Source: Prunella strophiata
Taxonomy: Eukaryota > Chordata > Aves > Passeriformes > Prunellidae
NCBI GenBank assembly: GCA_036583965.1
Contig: JAZBQD010000027.1
Coordinates: forward strand, 9,463,187-9,527,186
Length of the DNA: 64,000 nucleotides
Reading direction: 5' to 3'
Shown: positions 1-11,800 of the stretch, in pieces
How positions within the stretch are numbered: the stretch's first letter is position 1
Layout of the letters: every line of letters starts with the position of its first letter
The notes under the pieces: generated by a model
Seen by the model: only the letters and a program-made list of their open reading frames with translations
Told to the model about the DNA's origin: nothing
The model's database searches: none
Made by a program: the position numbers and the translations under genes

Positions 1-180
1 TGCAGGCAGCACAAGCACAGCACCAGAGTGCAGCCACAGAGTACCCCCACACTCCAGGGAAATTGTGAGAAACAAAGGATTTCCCAACAGAACATGGGAG
101 AATTAGTAAGTCTGGGACCTTCACACAATCTAGGCAAAATTTCTCATCATCTGGATCTAGCGAGGTCTGCTGTTTGAGAA

Positions 181-312
181 TCACAGAATATTCTGTGTTG
201 GAAGGGACCCACAAGGATCATCAAGTTCACTCTTAAGTTTATGGCTCACACAGGGATTTAACCCACAACCTTGGTGTTATCACCACCATTCTCTGAAGAG
301 CTGAATTCATCC
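181..312 (-). mobile_element. tRNA-Ile-derived SINE with CR1-type tail
   Basis: Read on the minus strand, the distal part (about 240-312) is a decayed isoleucine tRNA. On the plus strand the stretch 'acccacaaccttggtgttat' is the complement of the T-arm to anticodon-arm region of tRNA-Ile. The adjoining part, 181-240, has the bird CR1 3'-end signature: 'cacagaat' followed by 'ttggaagggaccca' and 'ggatcatcaagttca'. A tRNA head on a CR1 tail is the architecture described for TguSINE1 of zebra finch, which is thought to move using CR1 enzymes. The copy is diverged; I cannot see clear target-site duplications. Confidence 0.72.
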
Positions 313-3151
313 CAGGGTCAATAAGATCCATTTTAGACATTTGTGTAATTGATAAAAATATTCATAGTTACATAAGGACTTTTTACAAGAAGGTTGTAAA
401 TAGTTATGCTTCAAGGCACAAACTAAACACCAACTTAAGGAGGATTAGGAAGAACTTTCTTACTAGCAGGTTTTTTCCATTACAGTATACTATACCATAT
501 ATTATTCCAGTGCATCTTCACTGGAAACTACTACTACTACTAGTCTGTTTTAGGGACAGACTAATGAAGTAAACTAGCAGACATACGAATGGCTATATCT
601 AGATATAGCAAAATTCCAGTCATAACTGGATATGATTTGCTTTCCAACAGTTATTTTCCTTCTTTGTGTACCATGAAGGACATGTATCCTTGTTTGCAGT
701 GATGCAGTATGTCAAAGTGACAGCTTTGCACTGCTCTAACCTTGTTCTAGGTATCATATTTACATCTGATAAGGAAGTAGAAGATTAAAAATATGAAAAT
801 ATGTAGTAGAAGTTAAAAACTATAGTTGTGAAGTATCAGAAGAGCTTAGTGCAACAACTAAGTTAACCAAGTTAACAGCACTTCTTAGCTACAAAAGCTC
901 ATCAAACACATTAGAGCTTTAAACAGAGGAAGAAACCAGTGAATGTGCTGCTCTCTGTCAGTTTGGGCTTGCCTGTACAGCAATTGCTACAGTAGGGCAG
1001 CTACCCCTGTGTGTGAACAGAGGACAGATTTCATAGCACAAAAATACATATATTTGTGTGTATTTCTGAAAGGTCCAAGAGAAGGAAGGGGGAGAGACTG
1101 GCCAGCAGGAGGAGATTCAGATCCTCACTGTTGTCCCCTGTCTTTGGCACCCAAAGAAAGATGAGATTTAAGGAGGGCCAAGGGGAGGATTACACATGGT
1201 TCTACTGTTACTTGCAGAAACACCTCCTGAACAGAAGATGACAAATACAAAACAGAAGCCCTGGAAATCCAACAGGTGTGCTGGGAAGGCTCACACTGGG
1301 ATACTTCGAGAGACTTAAGGTGTCTGTGTTGAAAGAGAACAGTGAAAGAGGACCTAGATAACTGAGGAAGGATTTGGAAGCAAAAACAAGTCTTGGTTTA
1401 TACAACAGAGAGCAGAGCCATTTGAAGGGTGCAGAGAGAGAGATGACAATGTAAACAAAGGTACTGGGCAAAAAACCACCTGTTTCATGAGTGTTGTGGT
1501 CAATTTTCTCACCACAGAATCATCACAGGACAATGAGTCAAGCTATCTAGGACTAATATGGCATGTATGGGAGTCATTCATCAGAGACAACGTGTCCTCC
1601 TTAACATTCATCCCTGCAGGTGATGCCAACAGGAAAAGCTCAGCAGTGACTCATCTGGTGGTTTCCAGTCACTACCTTCTAATATGTTGACCAGTATGAT
1701 CTCACTGTTACCTTGTGCTTGCATTATTTGTTTTCTCTATAGACCTGTCAGCTCTTCATTTTTATTACAAGGTGTTCAACATAACAATTTTTAAAAAAAC
1801 AGCACAGAATGTCAGCACAGTGGGCACAGAGGCTGGCAGTTCTGACTGAAAGTACTGCCAGTACTCACGTGTGTCTCTCTCAGAGTGATACCACCCTTTT
1901 CAGCAACAAAACTCTTCTTCAGCTGTGCTATAAACTGAAACTGATTCACACAGAAACACTGGAGGCAAGGGGACACCAGACTTCTTTTTGCTGTATCACT
2001 TTCCCCATCTGGATGGGTGCACAATCCCATGTGAGTTGTGCCAGGACAGTGGAGGGAAAGGGGCAGTACAGGATCAAGGCACTGAAGGGACTGTGGGACG
2101 TGGCCATCAGAATCCAGTAATGGCACCAAGTGCTTTAAAACACTACATCACAACTTTAGGCAGGGACATCTAGGCATTATCTCTATTCAAATAATGATTA
2201 CCCATAATACAAGAGTAAATTAAAAAAAAAAAATATTACTATTCCCCTAAGAGGAAATTCATCACTCATAAGTGATTTCTACATAAGTGACGTAGAAAAT
2301 TCAGTTAAATATTAATGGTCTAAATTCAAAGCATGATTGCAGCTGGTTATTTCTGGAGTATAGGTCAAATTGGACATATATTTTCATTGTCACTTGTGAA
2401 AGTCCCCTTCACACCAGTCAGGAGCTACTCAAACCCTTCTTTATAGAAAAACTAACAGTAGTTGTTAGTGGTTCAAGGAACCCCACAGTAACAGACTAGC
2501 AGAATGTGAAAGGCAAATGAAAGACTAGGGCAAAGGAAGAGCATTCTGTTATGCTTTCAAGAGGTGCTTTCAACTCAGTAATAAGCTGAAATAAGTAGGT
2601 TTTTGTCCCCTTTAATTTTGAAAAGCCTAACATGGGGCTTAAAATGACATTTTTACAATTCTAATTTTGTTGGTTTGGGTTGTGATTCCTTTTTAAACCT
2701 ACCATTCATTAAAATATCTGCTTTTTTACCCACCACTGACTCACTCTCTTCATTACATAAAATTACTGGTGCTTTTGTCATTCCTGTGTCCTGTTGGAGA
2801 ACTAGCTCAGCAACATTTGTGTACTCAAATAAAGCAAATAAGCCTTACTTTGTTCTGTGATGTATTCCTTACACCAAGGAAAAAAAAATAGGAGAAATCC
2901 TATCAGTGAACTGAAACAAATCACACCTCAGATTCAGTAGCATTAAGATTTGACCTAAGCTGTTTTTCTCCAGAGTCAGAAGTGCCAGACTGAGTCCATC
3001 TGGAGTGTCTCCCTGGCATTCAGCTTGACTTGTGACATAATACATTCAACCAGGACCTGTGAAGACAAGCTCTCAGTTGTAAAGTCTAACTTAAGGAAAG
3101 TCCAGGTTATATACTTCACTGATCATCAAATAACATGTTCTTGTTGCAACC

Positions 3152-3173
3152 TTAAATGCAGTTCTGCATTTAA
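3152..3173. repeat. Short perfect palindrome
   Basis: A 10-bp arm, ttaaatgcag, is followed by a 2-base spacer and its exact reverse complement. It could be extruded as a small cruciform but has no neighbouring gene, so it may be chance. Confidence 0.6.
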
Positions 3174-4716
3174 AGGAGCTTCACTAAATTAGATAACAAC
3201 CTGTCCTCCTAATTACATTTTTTGTTACAGTTAACAAGAAAAACACTTCCAACCTCTGAGCATGCAGACTCACGCTGAGACATGAGGAACAAACAGATTA
3301 ATTTCATTAGCAGACATTGCCATGTCTAATAAAGCTGTAACAGGCCAAATGCTCTAATTTACACTCCTGAAACTCAGTCTCCTCAAGTCACACTGTTGTT
3401 ACACTTTCAGGGTGCCAAGAAGGGAAATGGATCTGGCAATTGTCACTGGTTGGAAGCACAAACAATTTTTCCCTTAACTGCATCAGCTTTGCAGAGTTAC
3501 CAAGAATATAAAAGCATGAAAGCTTGCTGCAGTCATTAAAGAGATCTGACTCACAAAGCAGGAATCACTCTGTTGAGTTACAAGATGTCAGTTCACATAG
3601 TTACTAAACTGATTGCCAGAAGCTGGGAAATTAGAAACTGTACTTTTTAAATTTTTTTCCCCTAAATTTCTGCCAATGGCCAGAAGGAAATTGCTCAGGT
3701 AGATGACTCTGGAGACCTAGTGTAGCAGTGTTTGTGGATTTGGAATAGATGCATGGGTTTGCTAACACCATTGGCCACTATCAATTAGATCATCAGATGA
3801 TAATACTTTATTGTTGTGGTGCCTAAATTCGTTGTCTGTGGCAGTACCTCAACATCATCCATGCTTTCACTCTAGCTTCTGAAGAGATGAATAGAAATTA
3901 CAGGGTGCTGATATTAAAGTTAAAATGAAATGGCAGTAGGAGTTTTTAAGTACAAGAATATCACCAAGTGCTTGAAAATAAGTTAAATTTTAACAAATGA
4001 AGATAAATGACCACTTCAAGTAGGGAAGAGGTAAGAAATAATTTTAACAAATTTCCCAATATAAGATATCAGACAAAACAATTGGCAGAGAATACTTTTA
4101 GAAAAGAAGACTCGAGACTCACTTCTCAGGAGATGATGTATAGCCAACATCACTAAAAGCTCCTTAGCCTTGAGCCTGCTTACATGTACTGCTAACCAAA
4201 GCCAAGTCTGGGAAATCACAAACATATGACAATTTTCCTTCCTGCTGCTAGAAACTCTGCCTAATCTCCCAGCAAGCGGTCCCATTTGGCTCATACTCAA
4301 AGCCTGAAAGTGATCCCAGTTTCCTATAGCTTAATACAATTTGTATGCCAATTCAGTGAGCAGAGGCATTACAAGAACCTCCTGGTATGCTGACACCTCA
4401 CCAGTGTCCATGTATTTCTCACAAACCAAGCAGGAAGGAGCAGAGCATGGACTATTTCTGTGCTTTTCACCAGACTGGCCAGCCCATCCACTCCTCACAG
4501 GGTTGAAAGTCAATGTTCATATTATACCTTGGTCATTATTTTGTATGACTACACAGATCTGAGTGCCGAGCAGCACACACGAATCTTTTACTTTACAAAG
4601 CAGCAAGGAGCCCCATGAATTTCAGCCAACACTAGATCAAGCCACATGAGGTGAAAGCATGGGTAATAAGCCATTAGATTTAATCATTTTCTCCTATAGT
4701 TACTTTATGCCTTTTT

Positions 4717-4772
4717 AAACTTGCCTTAATTAAATTCATTCTCTAAACTTGCCTTAATTAAATTCATTCTGG
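4717..4772. repeat. 28-bp tandem duplication (two copies)
   Basis: A 26-base block beginning aaacttgccttaattaaatt occurs at 4717-4742 and again at 4745-4770 with no mismatch, giving a 28-bp period. Exact identity implies recent local duplication. Variable copy number between individuals is plausible. Confidence 0.9.
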
Positions 4773-5803
4773 AACATGAAAATTGCTCCGTTTCCACTGA
4801 TCTGGAAAAGGCTCTTTTTAGGCCAGCAAGACTTTCACCTTGGGGCATTTACTAGAGCTAGAATAGGAATCAGTGCTTACAGCTTGTAGGGATTTTTTTA
4901 TTATCATGCTCATGCCTTTGCACACTGAGAATCATACCACACTTCTACTGTGCCAAGGTTTGTATTTTCAAAAAAAAGGTTAGTAGATACTGGCCTCAGA
5001 GTATTACCTGACAAATCAGTGTTCTATTTAAAACACAAAACCAACAGATGCTGCTTTCCTTATGCATATAAATAATTGCAAGGTACTGAGTGGTGCTGTT
5101 CTTTACAGTACAGCAAGACAACCTGTGAAAATGAGTGCAACAATCTAGTCCTCACTACCAATGGTTTATGTTTAGATGCAAATGCTCTTTGCAGAAAGCA
5201 GGTTTCCCAATGAAATCCCATCAGGGGCCACTATCAGTGGTACAATCAACCATTTCATTGTAGTGCTTGTGGGACTGGTTGTAAGGTACATATGAGACAG
5301 GTAGAGCAACCAGGGTGAACAGCAGCAGGTTTTGAAGGGATCTTATGAAGAGAGAGCAAAGAACTGGGAATCAGGAGACAGGGACTATCTTTCAGGGAAT
5401 GTAGTAAAATTACTGTGTAACACGGCAAGCCACTAGTCAGAATTAAGTCAGTCAGGCTAAAATAAGAAGCATTTAATGTCTTGAATTTACTGAAGCCTGA
5501 ATTTGGTGAGAGCTCCATTAAACTGTTGTAGAAATTATTTTAATAATTAATAATACAAGGAATCATGGAAAAATCAGGCAGGAGGGGTTAATGGCATTTG
5601 AAATATAGGAGAGCTATTGTTTTTCTAATTCTAACCCATGTTTGTACTTTCCTCTTTATCATGTCGACGTTTGCAAGCAATAAAAGGGCATTATGTGCTG
5701 GTCATTGCATCTGCTTTTGAGATAAATTTGTGTTAGCATTCCAAAGGGTCAAGGAACTCTTCCAGGGCAAACAAATTCTGGAGTACTGATGCCAGATGGT
5801 GTG

Positions 5804-5810
5804 TATATAA
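5804..5810 (+). promoter_or_regulatory. RBP: TATA box of the riboflavin-binding protein gene
   Basis: TATATAA lies about 30 bases before the inferred first exon, which ends at a GTGAG donor at 5886. A TATA-driven, non-CpG promoter fits a gene with strong hormone- and tissue-restricted expression (liver and oviduct in chicken). A GGGTCA nuclear-receptor half-site-like element occurs at 5746-5751, but I cannot show that it is used. Confidence 0.65.
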
Positions 5811-5834
5811 AGTGGAAAATGGGAAAAGCAATTT

Positions 5835-5885
5835 ACTGTGTTCCTGTTCCAGGGAGAAGCATCACCCAGAAGGAAAGCAAAAGAG
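5835..5885 (+). other. RBP: RBP exon 1, non-coding leader
   Basis: Inferred first exon. The 5' end is set about 30 bases after the TATA box, and the 3' end is the AAGAG|GTGAGA donor. No ATG occurs in it, so translation starts in exon 2. Confidence 0.55.
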
Positions 5886-8800
5886 GTGAGAAATTACTGA
5901 GAAATTGAAGAGATAGTTTTCTTCTTCTGTATAAATTGTTCTTTATATCTGAAAAGTCTATGTACGTAGAAGAACTGCAGCACTTATTTAGGCAAAAATT
6001 ATTCCAGAAAGTTAACAGGAATATTTAACTAAAGAATAAAGAGTTAAATTAATAACATGTACAAAGAATAATGCATTGATTTATGTAACAAGTTCTGGAT
6101 TTACCTTTATATGTGATTATAGCCTGTGTTCAGAGAAATTTTAGTCATAAAGACAAAACGTTTTTATTTTACATTTTTGACCAAACTCTACAAAAGAGGC
6201 AGAAAATAACAGATCAGATTCTTAAACATAAATTAGCATAGCTTCAACAAAGGTGAGTATTCAATGTAATTTATCCAGCTCAGGTGGTGAACACTACTAT
6301 CTCACTTGCAGCTGTATTTAATGTGTAATATCCAAGTGTGCAAAAAAACTCTTCAGGTTTTAGAACTAATCAATATTTTCTTCAAATCTAGTAAAATGTA
6401 CAATGTCTCTTGGAAGGTTAAAAAATAATTCAGCTCAGTGGAAGAAATTTAAAATCATTTTTCATAAATACTGAAAATTATAACATGTTTTTATACATAC
6501 CCTGAATTATTGATGACTTTTATCACTTGCCACCAAACCTCAGAAATATGTAAAAGAAGGCTAAGTGTTCAGTTATAAACAAATAGGAAGGGAGAATGTG
6601 TCTTAGTATTTTTGTGTGCATCTTTGCTGAGCATTTTCATTTGATTTTATATGTAGTATTTTAAAAGCAATCCTTCCTTTTAAAGTTATGGGTTCTCCTA
6701 GAAATAAAGGATGTAAACAAAGACTTCTCTCCATACAGGAAAAAGAGCTGAAGAACAATGCTGAGGTTTGTTATCACCCTCCTTGTTGTCATAACATCAT
6801 CCACCTGCCAAAAATATGAATGTCTGGAGGGGGACACCCAAAAACTGAAGCCAGATCCTGAGCCAAATATGCAAGAGTGCACTCTCTACTCTAAATGTAA
6901 GACTGGTTTAATTTTTTCCAAATATGGTCAAGAAGTACAGCATTGTACACACTAATTGTTTTGGCAGTTCCCCTAATTTCTCAAAAATATATAAGATGCA
7001 GTATACATTGTATTTGAAAAGCCTCCTTCATTGGCATTTTGCTGCATGCAAACCAAGAGTAAGATTCTGGGTCTTAACAAAGTCAGCTGTAAAACTCTCA
7101 TTGACTTCATTTTTTTCTTTTCAAAATTCTGATGCAGTTTGCCTTTCTTATAGTTACATCTGCTTAAAAATGTTTACAGTGAAGATTATTTTGGTTTATT
7201 GCAATTAAGTATAAGAATCAATTGTAGCAGACAACAAATGGAAAAATTTGAAATCAAAATTCTACTGCAAGTAAAGTACAGTACTTATTAAAATTCTTCA
7301 ACTCTTTTTTTCATGTTTGGTAGTTTTCAAAGTTAGTATCCCTCGGGATGTGGCATCTGGCAGAACATTGGTAAAATTCTTGGGACTCTCTGGGCACAAC
7401 TTGACAGAGCACTTTTTATGCCAGTCTGCCTCACCTGGCATTTACACTGCCACTTTCACATCCAAAATTGTTAGAGCTTGAGTACATTTTCTAGCTACTA
7501 TTAAGAGCCTTTATCATATTATTGTTCAAACCAGATTCATCTTATATTTTGTGTCTTCCAAGTACAGTGTTAAAAAGGAACACTTATTGCAAGATCTTTG
7601 TTTTATTCCCAACAGCTTCCTGTTGCTATGCAGACTTCACAGAGCAATTGGCTCATTCCCCGGTAATTAAAGTAGGCGACAGCTACTGGAACAGATGTGG
7701 GCAGCTCAGTAAATCGTAAGTCAGCTTTGATGTTTTCTGTGTCCTGCTTCCACAGATCTGGGCTGGAGCAGCCACCAGCTGCTGATGGACATTAGGTCAC
7801 CCTAGAGATTGTGTCACCCAGCCTAGTTCCCATCACCTTTTCTCTATACCTGACCAACCTCTGACTCTTCTTCTCCTCTCACACAAACCCACAAATCTCC
7901 TAAGTCTACATGATTTTCTGCCATTTTTTCAAGACAGGGTTATGTTTTTGCAAATTTGCTTTCAGTATAGAACCAGATCTAGCAATGCAAACCAGTCATA
8001 AACCCAGTAGGTGACAACCACCCTGCACCTCTGTAGCTCTCCAACCATCACCCACCAGTGAGAGTGATCTGTAATGAATTGAGAAAAGGTTCTTCCTTTG
8101 TTTAGAAAGCACATCAACTAGATTATTAAATCTCACCAAAAAAAAGCACAGGAGTCCAGAAATGAAACTACTGAAAATTTAGAATAAAAATTCTTGTAGT
8201 CCTGTGGGTTTTGTAACCATGAAAAATGTCTCCTTAATTAAGATTTTTAGTTCCCCGTTAGATGTTAAAGCTGTGAAACATAGCAAGTTATAGAAATAAA
8301 GGGATGAAAGTACAAAACAATTAAGCAAAAACAGATGTGAAAAAGTAACAGCTCTTGCCTGCCACTCCCAGGAGAGCAGCACAGTATGTGATTTTAAGTA
8401 AATTCAGCTGGGCTGTGGGAAAAATCTAAAGATCAGTGAAACCATGAGGCTACAGCATAGACAAAATTTTATACTATAGTTTTAAATGACATTTTATTAT
8501 TGCCTGGAATCGTTGTTGCCAGGAAAACTCAAGGCCTCAAAAGTTTACAGAAAGCTTACACAAATAGGGCTGAAATATGCATGGAAACATTTGTGCTGTA
8601 GCTGGCTGTGGTAATTGCACGGTCAGAGCCTGTACACAATGCCAGAGGAATGAGTTTCAAACTTAGGCATTAACAGGGCCAAAGGATGCTTTTCTGTGTT
8701 TTTCTCCTAATCCATAGTATTGCATCCACATCAAAGCAAGCCTAGAAAACTGAGGCTGTAGCCTTGATGCTCAGAAAGAGGCTTATTTGTGGCTTTTCTC

Positions 8801-11800
8801 ATCCACCACAGCTGTGAAGATTTCACAAAGAAAATCGAGTGTTTTTACCGGTGCTCTCCACATGCTGCTCGCTGGATCCATCCCAATGACACTGCTGCTA
8901 TCCGGGCTGTTCCATTGTGTCAAAGCTTTTGTGATGACTGGTAGGTTCAGCTTTTTAATCAAAGTATTTTTATTTAGTTTTAGTATGCCCATGATTCAGT
9001 GGTGTTGCACCACCTTTTTCTCTTGTTCTGCTTCTGAATTTCTTGTTTGCCGTCTCTGCTTTTCCTTCTGCTAAGCTGCTGCCCCCAAAATAATAATGAC
9101 ACAGACTGTGAATGCAGGATGGGGACACTAAGATGAGTTTAGTGACTCGGGGACAGCACTGCCCTGCTCTGGGGGAGGATGCAGTGCAGTGGCACCGTGA
9201 CAGAGGAGCTCCTGCCACACTGACAGGCACTGGCAGCAGCAAGGGCCTGCCCACTCTTTCTTCGAAAAAGAGATTCACATGTCTGTGAAATATCATTTCT
9301 GCAGTTAGCATTTTCAATCTGAATACTTGATCATGATATGATACATTTGTTTTGTATGTATAAAATGCACTACAAAATCAGGAAAGACATCAACTCGTGG
9401 GATTTCAATGAATTATTGTTATAAATTAGCTTCATTCCTTAATTTTCACCCTTGACCTTATCCCTTCTATCATCCCACTCTCTAAAAATCTCTTCTAAAA
9501 GCCTGAATATCAGAGACAATTGCAACCAGCTAATGCTAAAATTATTAACAGCAATGAGCAGCATAATAGTATTGAATTTTGCTTCCCAAAACACAGCATC
9601 AGAGAATCACATTATGTTTTGAGTGCAAGGCACGTGGTAGGACAACCCAGCACTCATCTGTCCTTAGTCTTGGGGCAGGAGAATTATATCCATGTAGGGT
9701 ACTGAGATTTTTCCACTGGTACTTATCCAACATATATCTCTCCCTCCCTCTCTCTCTCCTTTCCCTCCCTGTTTTGAGATGTTGGATCTTAAAAACATCA
9801 CCATGGGACACATAAACTCAGTCAGCACCTTATGAATGTTGTGTCCAGTCACTGGAGGAACTTGTCAAGGATGTGTGTGTGAAGCACAAACACCCCAGTC
9901 TCTGTTCACACTATAGAATTATAAGTGCTAGCTTTCCATGAAAGTAATGGACTGTGAATGTCTGGATCCCTTAGGCTGCTTTGAAAATCATGGAAAACCA
10001 TTACAATACTTCTAAAAATGTTATAAAAGAGATTTTCTTAAAAGTACAGGAAATACAGAACATAGTAGGGTTCTCTTGGGCTGCTCTCTGCCCTGCTTCC
10101 CTAGGGCTTACACAACTGGAATATTATTGACATGTGGATCCATTTCTGTTCCCTCCAAAGGCAAAATCATATATGCAGTGCAGAATTTAGGTAGGATTTG
10201 TCTTCAAATATCTCTATTTCTTTGTGCCAATGAAGGAAACAAGAAGCATAGCTTGGATTTGTAATGGAAGTGAGTGAGAAAGGCTGATGTATTTCTTAGC
10301 TTTCCTAGAGGTTTCTCTAGCAATGAATTTTATTTCTGTGTCAGGAAACTACGTGTGCCTCAGGAACAGACATGTCATGTGCAGTCTTCCTTGCTAAGTT
10401 TTTTGTAATTTTCTAAACTGAATCTAGATTATTGACCTCCTTGAAGACAAAGACTGAGACCTTGAATTTCCCTCAGTGCTCTGAATCTTAAAGCTCAGAA
10501 CCAATTACCAAATACTGCATTTGGATATTAAAGCACTGGAGTTGCCAGTGGATTCTAGAAGAGATCTAATGGGCAAAGTGGTAGAATGCCATTATCTAAA
10601 ACAAACGTGTCCCAAAACAAGTAGCATGAAAAGTCTTTACTAAACTGTTATATCAAGTGAAAGTGTAAAGATAAAAGAAAATGTGTGCTGTAAGTTTAGT
10701 TTGCATCTATTAACTAGTTTAAGCCAGCTTTAGTGTATATGAGATTTATACCAAAGTGCAGATCATTGCAGGTCAATTGTAGATCATGTAGGTCAATATT
10801 ACATTGCAAAATCCTCAGTGTTCCCTGGGCACTTCCAGAACCTGCAGGTAAACAGTACTTTTAACTTTTGTTGCTGGAAAGTACAGTGGGGTGACTGAGA
10901 GTTGCTGCCCAGGAAAACTGACCCTTTTCCAGTACAGAGTCTCCTGGCAGAGAGAGGATCTGCTCTAAACAAGTCCTGAGCAATGATCTATGGCCCCTGT
11001 TGGCGTCACAGATGCCTGGCCTGAATCAAAAATGTACTGATGGCCCATTACCCTGCATGCTGGTCTGTGTGCCTGCCTAATGCCAGTGTCAAACCCATTC
11101 CCTCACCCTGCTTAAGGCCTCAGGCTAGAAAAGAGCCTGGACAGAATTCCCACTCTTTCTGGTGATTTAAAGTAACATTTTTTCACGTTCTATTCACTGG
11201 AGCCCCTTTAGCATGCTGTAGCACTGCTGGTGATGTGACCTACTTTCTCTACATACTGTGAGTGTGCCTGCTGCACACTGTATGTCTTTGTGGCCAGAAA
11301 TGTGCAGAGTATTCTGAATGAGCAGTGACTTAATTTAAAAGAAATTCATCTGAGTAGCTTGGGGCCTTCCTTTTCTTCCTATTGTTTTAGGATTCCTTGC
11401 TCTCACTAGTCCTTAAACTATTGCTTTTGAAAGAGCCCAATGTACAAGTCATTTTCTCATTCACCTGTGAAAGGGCCCTGTGTCCTATAAAAGAGAAAGA
11501 GCTAATTAGAAAAAATACAGTGGAAAAGGCTTTAAAATAAAAATATCCTGCTCATTATACATAGGGAACTAATATGTTCAGGGAGGATCTTTCAAGTATT
11601 TATGTTTCTCACATTTAGTTAATGCTCAAATAAACAACTTATGGGTTTCTGGACTGCAGAAATTAGAATTTTCACAAATCATGACTTTTCATAAATACCT
11701 CCATTGGGATAAAGAAAAACTCCTATCAATGGAATTATGCCTTGTCACCTGCTTATAGATCAAACCACAGTCAGGTAATAATCATGATTAGGAAACATTT

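Larger units (their letters stand above)
313..5800. other. Intergenic region upstream of the riboflavin-binding protein gene
   Basis: AT-rich sequence with no open frame resembling a known protein and no convincing spliced gene. Apart from a 28-bp tandem duplication at 4717-4772 and a short perfect palindrome at 3152-3173, I see nothing organised until the TATA box at 5804. Short open frames such as those at 1809-2120 and 4016-4300 have no recognisable domains. Confidence 0.6.
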
